A stretch of 6,737 nt of DNA from Alphaproteobacteria bacterium (GTDB lineage Bacteria > Pseudomonadota > Alphaproteobacteria > Rickettsiales > VGDC01), in contig VGDC01000107.1 in the NCBI GenBank assembly GCA_016869895.1, positions 1-6,737 on the forward strand, written 5' to 3'. This document shows positions 1 to 5,600 of this stretch, one piece after another; position 1 is the stretch's first letter, and each line of letters begins with the position of its first letter. The notes under the pieces were generated by a model that was given only the letters and a program-made list of their open reading frames with translations, searched no databases and was not told the DNA's origin. The position numbers were made by a program, and so were the translations under genes.

Positions 1-283
1 GCATTTTCGCGCCTTTTCCATCCACGGCGCGTGCATGTATGTTCACCAGCTGATTCATCGTCCCAATGGCTTGTTTATACCCGTCTATACTATTGATAAC
101 TGCTGGGATGTATGCAATAACATTCGCATGGAACATGGAGAGGGGCGCATTTTCCCGCGCGAGGGGTTTTGCGAAACCAATCCGTATAAATGCCGCAAGA
201 CCTGCAAAACCGCAAAAACGGAGGCAGGTTCAAGCAGCCAACCCAACCACTTTAGGCCAACCTCATTCAAGGAATTTCGAGTT
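1..283. other. Upstream region without a supported gene
   Basis: I see no convincing coding region here. The reading frame of the downstream lipoprotein stays open back to position 2, with an upstream ATG at 35, but the translated stretch resembles no family I know and would bury the lipoprotein signal peptide inside the protein. A TATACT hexamer at 86-91 resembles a -10 box but has no good -35 at the right distance. A TTGATA at 93-98 could be a -35, but the -10 after it is weak. The stretch is locally more AT-rich than the genes, which fits a promoter and leader for the lipoprotein. A minus-strand gene could begin in the first 36 bases (ATG at 36-34 or 21-19), but too little is visible to judge. 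Confidence 0.45.
199..230 (+). promoter_or_regulatory. Possible leader hairpin upstream of lipoprotein gene
   Basis: GACCTGC (199-205) can pair with GCAGGTT (224-230), with one G-T pair. An inner CCG (210-212) pairs with CGG (219-221) around a CAAAAA loop. The structure lies about 54 bases before the ATG at 284 and has no T-tract, so it is not a typical terminator. It could stabilise the mRNA leader or be chance; only the base pairing is actually seen. Confidence 0.25.
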
Positions 284-784
284 ATGAAGCGCATCATCAT
301 CGGCCTCGTCATGGTCAGTTTCCTCTCCGCTTGTGCGCAGAACGGTCAGGACGGCTTCCTGCAGCGCGCAGACGGCGGCGTCAGCAAACAGGGCGTAGGC
401 ACGCTCGCCGGTGCAGCCGGTGGTGCGATCCTCGGCTCCAACATCGGTGGCGGCAAAGGCCAGATCGCAGCCATCGCCATCGGCACCCTGCTGGGTGGCG
501 CATTGGGCAGCAGCGTCGGCCAGTCCCTCGACCGCGCCGACATCAACTACTACAACCAGACCTCCCAGTCCGCGCTTGAGACGGGTCGTTCCGGTCAGGC
601 TGTCGCATGGAAGAATCCGGATTCCGGCAACTCCGGCACCATCACCCCGGTCAACAGCTACCAGAACAACGCCGGTCAGTACTGCCGCGAATACAACCAG
701 ACCGTCAAGGTCGGCGGCAAATCCGAGAACGCCTATGGCCGCGCTTGCCGCCAGCCGGATGGCACCTGGAAGATCGTGGAGTAA
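284..784 (+). CDS. 17-kDa surface-antigen-type glycine-zipper lipoprotein
   Basis: Predicted outer-membrane lipoprotein of 166 residues, related to the rickettsial 17-kDa surface antigen (RT0821/Lpp0805 type). Residues 1-16 form a lipoprotein signal peptide ending in the lipobox LSAC, so Cys17 would be lipidated. Residues 37-80 are a glycine zipper (repeated small-residue pattern such as GAAGGAILGSNIGGG), which in this family is thought to insert in or associate with membrane. The C-terminal domain (about 97-166) has the hallmark motifs YCREY (133-137) and AYGRACRQPDGTW (150-162), with Cys134 and Cys155 as a possible disulfide pair. The ATG at 284 was chosen because it places the signal peptide at the N-terminus and has an AAGGA ribosome site at 269-273, ten bases upstream. 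Starting at 35 would add 83 residues before the signal. The gene ends at an intrinsic terminator, so it is probably monocistronic. The precise function of the family is not established; a structural or surface role is inferred. Confidence 0.9.
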   Translation: MKRIIIGLVMVSFLSACAQNGQDGFLQRADGGVSKQGVGTLAGAAGGAILGSNIGGGKGQIAAIAIGTLLGGALGSSVGQSLDRADINYYNQTSQSALETGRSGQAVAWKNPDSGNSGTITPVNSYQNNAGQYCREYNQTVKVGGKSENAYGRACRQPDGTWKIVE

Positions 785-798
785 TTCCACATGAGACG

Positions 799-834
799 AA
801 AGGGTGCTGCTCCCACAAGGACAGCACCCTTTTT
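799..834 (+). terminator. Intrinsic terminator after the lipoprotein gene
   Basis: AAAGGGTGCTG (799-809) pairs perfectly with CAGCACCCTTT (822-832) around a 12-base loop, and the right arm runs into a five-T tract (830-834). It begins 14 bases after the lipoprotein stop codon. Its end lies only 38 bases before the next gene's start, so it may also limit read-through into that gene. Confidence 0.88.
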
Positions 835-841
835 CTATTAT

Positions 842-849
842 CCCCCCCC
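842..849 (+). repeat. C8 homopolymer tract before the second antigen-domain gene
   Basis: Eight consecutive C residues lie between the terminator and the ribosome site of the next gene, about 23 bases before its preferred ATG. The tract is outside coding sequence, so slippage would change spacing in the leader or promoter and not the reading frame. Confidence 0.8.
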
Positions 850-872
850 TCAAACCATAAGGGATGGCCATA

Positions 873-1349
873 ATGAAGAACAATAACTCCTCCCAGTCTT
901 TCCGCTCCAACCGCATCACCGTGGTCATCATCCTCATCGCGGTGGCGGTCTTCGGGGCGTTGGCACTCAAGCAGCACAATCCAGCGAACCAGCAGACCTC
1001 CGCACCGCTCACCAGCAAGGAAGCCATGGGGCAGGATTTCGATACGGTCTGGGCCTATGCGCTCAAATCCGGCAAAGAGAATCAGGCCATCCGCTGGGGC
1101 AAGGCAGAGGGGGAAGTCTGGGGCACGGTCATCCCCGGCATCACCTATAATGTCGGCGTGCAGACCTGCCGCGAATACACCATCCGCACCGTGACGCCCC
1201 TGCCTGCGGTGGAAGCGCCCAAGCCCGAACCCGTGGCAGAAGGTGAGCCGCAGCCGGAAGACCTGAGCTCCGGCCCACGCAACGAAACCAAGATCGAATA
1301 TGGTCGCGCCTGCATGACGGACAGCGGCAACTGGCAGAAGATGCAGTGA
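873..1349 (+). CDS. Membrane-anchored protein with 17-kDa-antigen-like C-terminal domain
   Basis: Predicted 158-residue inner-membrane protein with a periplasmic domain. A polar, basic N-terminus (1-13) is followed by one hydrophobic segment (about 14-32) without a lipobox or clear signal-peptidase site, so it is probably an uncleaved anchor. The rest aligns by eye with the C-terminal domain of the preceding lipoprotein: ALKSG, QAIRWGKAEGEVWGT, TCREY (98-102) and EYGRAC (142-147), ending in GNWQKMQ. Cys99 and Cys147 match that protein's Cys134 and Cys155, but the loop between them is 27 residues longer and rich in Pro, Glu and Ala (about 108-137). The glycine zipper is absent. The ATG at 873 is preferred over the in-frame ATG at 864, because AAGGGA at 859-864 sits eight bases before 873 but directly on 864. 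The gene probably arose by duplication of this domain. Its function is unknown; sharing a partner or periplasmic role with the lipoprotein is inference. Confidence 0.8.
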   Translation: MKNNNSSQSFRSNRITVVIILIAVAVFGALALKQHNPANQQTSAPLTSKEAMGQDFDTVWAYALKSGKENQAIRWGKAEGEVWGTVIPGITYNVGVQTCREYTIRTVTPLPAVEAPKPEPVAEGEPQPEDLSSGPRNETKIEYGRACMTDSGNWQKMQ

Positions 1350-1403
1350 AGCCACACCTGAAGCAAAGATGACACAAACGGCGCATTTCATATGCTTCGG
1401 ATA

Positions 1404-1432
1404 TTGTCTTTCCCGCGCTGCTGACCTATGGT
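1404..1432 (+). promoter_or_regulatory. Candidate sigma-70-type promoter for fabI operon
   Basis: TTGTCT (1404-1409) and TATGGT (1427-1432) are separated by 17 bases, and each matches four of six positions of the housekeeping consensus. It lies in the only sizeable gap before fabI (1350-1480) and would give a leader of roughly 40 bases. I see no terminator after the preceding gene, so read-through from it is also possible. Confidence 0.35.
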
Positions 1433-1480
1433 GGCGGCATCCTGATAGTCACCAACCCTACCCAAGACAAGGCTACCTCC

Positions 1481-2326
1481 ATGACCACTGAATTGAATGA
1501 CGAAATCGAAGCCGCCATTCCCACCGGTACGTTGCTGAAAGGCAAACGCGGCCTCATCATGGGTGTCGCCAACAACAAATCCCTCGCATGGGGCATGGCG
1601 CAATACGCCGCCGCTCAGGGCGCGGAAATCGCCTTCACCTTCCAAGGCGAAGCACTGGAGAAGCGCGTGCGCCCGCTGGCGGAAAGCCTCGGCTCTACCC
1701 TCGTCCTTCCCTGCGATGTGACCGATATGGCCAGCATCGACGCGACCTTCGATGCCATCGAGAAGGAATGGGGTCAGCTGGATTTCGTCGTCCACGCCAT
1801 CGGCTTCTCCGATAAGAATGAGCTGCGTGGGAAATACGTCGATACCTCCCTCGACAACTTCCTGATGACCATGAACATCTCCTGCTTCTCCTTCACCGCG
1901 GTCGCCAAACGCGCCTATCCGCTGATGAAGAACGGCGGCAGCCTCGTCACCCTGTCCTATCTCGGCGCAGAGCGCGTGATGCCGCATTATAACGTCATGG
2001 GCGTCGCCAAAGCCGCACTGGAAGCTTCCGTGCGCTACCTCGCCGCTGACCTCGGCGAATTCGGCGTGCGCGTCAACGCCATCTCCGCTGGCCCCGTGAA
2101 AACGCTGGCAGCAAGCGGCATCGGCGATTTCCGCTATATCCTCAAGTGGAACGAGTACAACTCCCCGCTGGGTCGCAACACTACGCTCGCCGATGTCGGC
2201 GGCGCGGGCGTGTTCCTGCTGTCCGAGCTGGGCAGCGGCACCACGGGCGAATTGCTGCATGTGGATTCCGGCTATCACGTCGTCGGCATGAAAAACCCGA
2301 AAGCCCCTGATATTTCGGTACTGTGA
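1481..2326 (+). CDS. fabI: Enoyl-[acyl-carrier-protein] reductase FabI
   Basis: Cytosolic FabI, which reduces trans-2-enoyl-ACP with NAD(P)H in the last step of each fatty-acid elongation cycle; in many bacteria it is the triclosan target. The 281-residue protein is a short-chain dehydrogenase-type Rossmann fold. It has the FabI-specific nucleotide loop GVANNKSLAWG (28-38), CDV (78-80), the HAIGF turn (105-109), Tyr160 in LSYLGAERVMPHYN, catalytic Tyr170 and Lys177 in the Y-x6-K spacing, and SAGPVKTLAASGI (202-214). Met173 and Phe217 match E. coli Met159 and Phe203, positions known to affect triclosan binding. The N-terminus is about 15 residues longer than E. coli FabI. The ATG at 1481 has AAGG at 1469-1472, eight bases away, while the only shorter option is a TTG at 1532 with no clear ribosome site. 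The stop codon is one base from the aroC start, so the two genes are probably cotranscribed and coupled. Confidence 0.97.
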   Translation: MTTELNDEIEAAIPTGTLLKGKRGLIMGVANNKSLAWGMAQYAAAQGAEIAFTFQGEALEKRVRPLAESLGSTLVLPCDVTDMASIDATFDAIEKEWGQLDFVVHAIGFSDKNELRGKYVDTSLDNFLMTMNISCFSFTAVAKRAYPLMKNGGSLVTLSYLGAERVMPHYNVMGVAKAALEASVRYLAADLGEFGVRVNAISAGPVKTLAASGIGDFRYILKWNEYNSPLGRNTTLADVGGAGVFLLSELGSGTTGELLHVDSGYHVVGMKNPKAPDISVL

Positions 2327-2327
2327 T

Positions 2328-3398
2328 ATGACGGGTAACCGCTTCGGCCACACGTTTTCGTTTACGACTTGGGGCGAAAGCCACGGCGAAGCAATCGGGT
2401 GCGTGGTCGATGGTGTGCCGCCGCTGATTCCCCTGACCGAAGCGGATATTCAAGTCTGGCTCGACAAGCGCAAACCTGCGCAGAACAAGTTCACCACGCA
2501 GCGCAAGGAATCGGACACCGTCAAGATCCTTTCCGGAGTGTTCGAAGGTGTGACCACCGGAACGCCGATTTCGCTCATCATCTATAACGAAGATCAGCGC
2601 TCGAAGGATTACGGCGATATTTCGCAGAAATTCCGCCCCGGCCACGCGGATTACACCTATCAACAGAAATACGGCATCCGTGATTATCGCGGCGGTGGGC
2701 GCTCCTCCGCCCGTGAAACCGCCATGCGCGTCGCCGCAGGTGCCATCGCCCGCAAAATCCTTGGTGATGGCGTGCGTATCCAAGGCGCATTGGTGCAGAT
2801 GGGCACGAAGCACATCGACCGCAGCCGCTGGGACTGGCACGAGACCCACAATAATCCTTTCTGGTGCCCCGATGCACTCGCCGCGAAGGAATGGGAGGAT
2901 TACCTCTCCGCCATCCGCAAGGACGGCTCATCCGTCGGCGCGATGATTGAAGTGGTGGCCGAAGGCGTGCCCGCCGGATGGGGCGAACCCGTGTATGACA
3001 AGTTGGACGCCGACATCGCCAAAGGCATCATGAGCATCAATGCCGTGAAATCCGTGGAAATCGGCGATGGTGCGGCAGTCGCCAGCCTGCAAGGCGAACA
3101 GAACGCCGATGAAATCCGGCGTGGCGAGAATGGCGAAGCTGTGTTCTCCACCAACCACGCCGGCGGCATCTTAGGCGGCATCTCCAGCGGCCAGCCCGTG
3201 CGCGTGCGCTTCGCCATCAAACCCACCAGCTCCATCCTGAATCCGGTCGATACCATCGACATTCAGGGCAATGACACCACCATCATCACCAAAGGCCGCC
3301 ACGATCCTTGCGTGGGCATTCGCGCTGTGCCTGTGGGTGAAGCCATGCTCGCTTGTGTGCTCGCCGACCATTACCTGCGCCAAAAAACCAAGAAATAA
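2328..3398 (+). CDS. aroC: Chorismate synthase AroC
   Basis: Cytosolic chorismate synthase, which converts 5-enolpyruvylshikimate-3-phosphate to chorismate using reduced FMN. This is the last shikimate-pathway step, feeding aromatic amino acids, folate and quinones. The 356-residue length is normal. All three family signatures are visible: GESHGEAIGCVVDGVP (16-31), GGGRSSARETAMRVAAGA (122-139) and RHDPCVGIRAVPVGEAM (324-340). RPGHADYTYQQKYG (103-116) is also present, so the conserved histidines 19 and 106 are in place. The ATG starts one base after the fabI stop and lacks a good ribosome site of its own, which suggests translation depends on ribosomes finishing fabI. The protein appears intact. 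Whether it reduces its own flavin or relies on a separate reductase cannot be told from this window. Confidence 0.97.
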   Translation: MTGNRFGHTFSFTTWGESHGEAIGCVVDGVPPLIPLTEADIQVWLDKRKPAQNKFTTQRKESDTVKILSGVFEGVTTGTPISLIIYNEDQRSKDYGDISQKFRPGHADYTYQQKYGIRDYRGGGRSSARETAMRVAAGAIARKILGDGVRIQGALVQMGTKHIDRSRWDWHETHNNPFWCPDALAAKEWEDYLSAIRKDGSSVGAMIEVVAEGVPAGWGEPVYDKLDADIAKGIMSINAVKSVEIGDGAAVASLQGEQNADEIRRGENGEAVFSTNHAGGILGGISSGQPVRVRFAIKPTSSILNPVDTIDIQGNDTTIITKGRHDPCVGIRAVPVGEAMLACVLADHYLRQKTKK

Positions 3399-3409
3399 AG
3401 GGTATTTCC

Positions 3410-5389
3410 ATGGGAAAATTCACCAAACGCCTGATTCTCGGCTTCCTCGGCGCGCTCGTCGTGCTTGTTGGATTCCTGCTCATCGCGCCGCAATTCGTGC
3501 CCGTGGAGGTCTATAAAAAGCAGATCATCGAACAGGCGGAAGCCGCAACGGGTCGTACGGTGAAGGTGAACGGCGAAGTGTCGCTCCGCTTCATTCCACG
3601 CATCCAGCTGACGCTCGGCGATGTCCACATCAGCAACCCGAAGGATTTCGGCGCGAATGCGGAAAAGGATATGGCTTCGCTGAAGGAATTGCAGCTGTCG
3701 CTTGGTCTGTTCGACTTGCTCAGCGGTGTGATTTCCGTCAAACGCTTCGAGCTTATCGACCCCGTCATCGCGCTGGAGAAGAACGCCAAGGGCAAGGCGA
3801 ACTGGGAGTTCCCCAGCGAAGCAGAACAGAAAGCCTCCAGCAAGACCCCTGAAAAACCAGAAGGCCAAAGCTTCATCAGCCAGTTCCAGCTGCCTGCGCT
3901 CAGCATCACCAACGGCACATTCAGCTATGCTGTGCCCGGAGAAGAGACCGTCAATCTCTCCAAGCTGAACCTGCGCGCGGAAATTCCCGGCCTGACCTCT
4001 CCCGCCAATATCGCGTTGGAGACGACTTACGGCAAGGATGTGCCGCTGAAAGCGGCGGTGAACCTCGATTCCCCGAAGGCATGGCTGGACGGCACGCCTG
4101 CGAAAGTGGTGCTGGAAGCCAGCGCCGGTAACGCGAATGTGAGCTTCAACGGCACGGCGCAACAAGGCAAGGACGGAAAAATCCTCGCCAGCGGCGCGGT
4201 GAAGGGCGAATCCGCCTCGCTGAAAGCCCTCGGCAAACAGCTGGGCACGGTCATCCTGCCGGAATCCATCCACGGTGAAGGCAAATTCAGCTTTGCGGCG
4301 AATGTGGAATATGCCGACCCGCAGGCCAGCGCGAAGGGCATCGCCATCACACTCGATGGCTTGCAGCTGAACGGTGACGTTTCCGCCAACATCGGTGGCG
4401 CGAAACCCAGCGTGACCGCGAATCTCACTAGCCCCGGCGTGCTGGTGGTGAATGACCTGCTCGCCCCCGCCAAGCCACAAGCAGCGGAAGCGCAAGCCGC
4501 CCCTGCGTCTGGCGCAGTGAACGAGCATGGCTGGAGCACCGAGCCCGTGCTGGCCGATGCGAGCTTCCTCAATTCCGCGAATGCGGATGTGACGCTGAAA
4601 CTCGGCGGCGTGAAATATGACGGCATCACCGCGGGTGCGCTGACATTGGCTGCTACCCTGAAGAACGGCGGATTAGCACTGAACCTGCCTGATTTCGATT
4701 TCTATGAAGGCAAGGCCAATTTCGCGCTGACCCTTTCCGCGCATGGCAGAACCGTTTCCATCTCGCAAAACGCCGCGCTGACGGACATCAACGTCGGCAA
4801 GTTCCTCGTAGAAGCGAACGGCTTCGACAAGCTGGAAGGCAAAGGGAACATCACCCTTTCCACGACTACGCGCGGTGTTTCCGTGGCGGATTTCGTAGGT
4901 GCGCTGGGTGGCAATGGTTCATTGAAAATGCGTGACGGTGCCATCAAGGGCATCAACCTCGCCGAAACCGTGCGCAACGCTAAGAACCTGCTAGGCAAAG
5001 GGGGTGAGGCCAACAGCGGCGTGAAGACGGATTTCTCCGAACTCTCCGCCACCTTCACCATCGCGCAAGGTATCGTATCTAATAACGATTTGAGCATGAA
5101 AGCCCCGCTGCTGACGCTGACGGGTGACGGCACGGTGAATCTGCCGACCAAACGGGTGGATTATCGTCTGCGCCCCACGCTGGTGGGCACCATCGAAGGG
5201 CAGGACCGCACGGCGGAAGCCACCCGTGGCCTGACGATCCCGCTGAAGGTCTCCGGCACGTTCGATAAACTCAGCTTCACGCCCGATGTGCAGAATGTGC
5301 TTGAGAATGTGCTGCAGGATCCTTCCAAGGCGAAAGAGACGCTGAAGGAAGATCTCAAAGGTCTGAAATCGCTGATTAAAGGCTTCTGA
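3410..5389 (+). CDS. AsmA-family inner-membrane protein
   Basis: Predicted 659-residue AsmA-family protein, slightly longer than E. coli AsmA. One N-terminal membrane segment (about 7-27, after MGKFTKR) would leave the rest in the periplasm. The N-terminal AsmA domain is recognisable by ATGRTVKVNGEVSLRFIPRI (46-65), the following LTLGDVHISNP, and the ISVKRFELIDPVIALEKN stretch (108-125). A low-complexity Ala/Pro linker lies near 348-368, and a C-terminal AsmA-type region from about 468 includes GNGSLKMRDGAIKGINLAET. Many short alternating-residue segments fit the repeated beta-structure of the wider AsmA/TamB/YhdP group, which is linked to outer-membrane assembly and phospholipid transport. 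The exact job of this member is unknown. The ATG at 3410 is chosen over one at 3353 inside aroC because it begins the membrane segment and has AAAGGG at 3397-3402, seven bases away and overlapping the aroC stop. It follows aroC by 11 bases, so it is probably last in the fabI-aroC operon. Its 3' end overlaps the opposing TusA-type gene by 14 bases. Confidence 0.9.
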   Translation: MGKFTKRLILGFLGALVVLVGFLLIAPQFVPVEVYKKQIIEQAEAATGRTVKVNGEVSLRFIPRIQLTLGDVHISNPKDFGANAEKDMASLKELQLSLGLFDLLSGVISVKRFELIDPVIALEKNAKGKANWEFPSEAEQKASSKTPEKPEGQSFISQFQLPALSITNGTFSYAVPGEETVNLSKLNLRAEIPGLTSPANIALETTYGKDVPLKAAVNLDSPKAWLDGTPAKVVLEASAGNANVSFNGTAQQGKDGKILASGAVKGESASLKALGKQLGTVILPESIHGEGKFSFAANVEYADPQASAKGIAITLDGLQLNGDVSANIGGAKPSVTANLTSPGVLVVNDLLAPAKPQAAEAQAAPASGAVNEHGWSTEPVLADASFLNSANADVTLKLGGVKYDGITAGALTLAATLKNGGLALNLPDFDFYEGKANFALTLSAHGRTVSISQNAALTDINVGKFLVEANGFDKLEGKGNITLSTTTRGVSVADFVGALGGNGSLKMRDGAIKGINLAETVRNAKNLLGKGGEANSGVKTDFSELSATFTIAQGIVSNNDLSMKAPLLTLTGDGTVNLPTKRVDYRLRPTLVGTIEGQDRTAEATRGLTIPLKVSGTFDKLSFTPDVQNVLENVLQDPSKAKETLKEDLKGLKSLIKGF

Positions 5390-5600
5390 TTCGGAAGAGG
5401 TATCGCCCCTCCGCTTCGCTGGTCGATTCCAGCGCATAGCCCGCCTGTTCGCAGAACAGCGGCACTTCTTTCAGTGAAACCGCATCCGTCGAGATGAGCG
5501 TGAGCACGGTGCCCGCAGGCGCATCACGCAGGGTTTTCTGCGCGCGCAACACGGGCATGGGGCATTTGAGGCCGGAAGTATCTAAGGTGATATCAGCCAT
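5376..5600 (-). CDS. TusA/SirA-family sulfur-carrier-like protein
   Basis: Small 74-residue cytosolic protein of the TusA/SirA/YedF family. The defining motif is GLKCPMPVL (10-18), with Cys13 as the conserved persulfide-carrying cysteine in CPxP context. A second Cys50 lies in EVPLFCEQAGY, matching the family's conserved 'P-x-FC' region, and the chain ends in the usual RYLFRIR strand. TusA passes sulfur toward tRNA thiolation in E. coli, while relatives serve other sulfur-transfer roles; which applies here is not shown. The start ATG shares one base with the stop of the upstream peptidase gene (TGATG arrangement) and has no obvious ribosome site, so translation is probably coupled to it. Its stop lies inside the 3' end of the AsmA-family gene on the other strand, leaving no room for a separate terminator between the two. 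Confidence 0.9.
   Translation of the reverse strand: MADITLDTSGLKCPMPVLRAQKTLRDAPAGTVLTLISTDAVSLKEVPLFCEQAGYALESTSEAEGRYLFRIRSL

Noticed and set aside
1..36. Possible start of a minus-strand gene at the left edge
   Set aside because: Only up to 12 codons are visible, no ribosome site precedes either ATG, and nothing identifies a product.
35..283. An 83-residue N-terminal extension of the lipoprotein from an ATG at 35
   Set aside because: It would bury an otherwise perfect lipoprotein signal peptide, resembles no known domain, and the internal ATG at 284 has its own ribosome site.
263..1391. Two long overlapping minus-strand open frames opposite the two antigen-domain genes (263-1027 and 705-1391)
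   Set aside because: They lie antisense to well-supported genes, cross the intrinsic terminator, and their composition is that of a GC-rich shadow frame with no recognisable motif.
1388..2353. A 321-residue minus-strand open frame opposite fabI
   Set aside because: It mirrors the fabI coding region almost exactly, is rich in Gly, His, Asp and Ala as shadow frames are, and shows no family motif.
3371..4528. A 385-residue minus-strand open frame opposite the AsmA-family gene
   Set aside because: It is antisense to a recognisable protein, with Arg/His/Phe-rich shadow composition and no domain I can identify.
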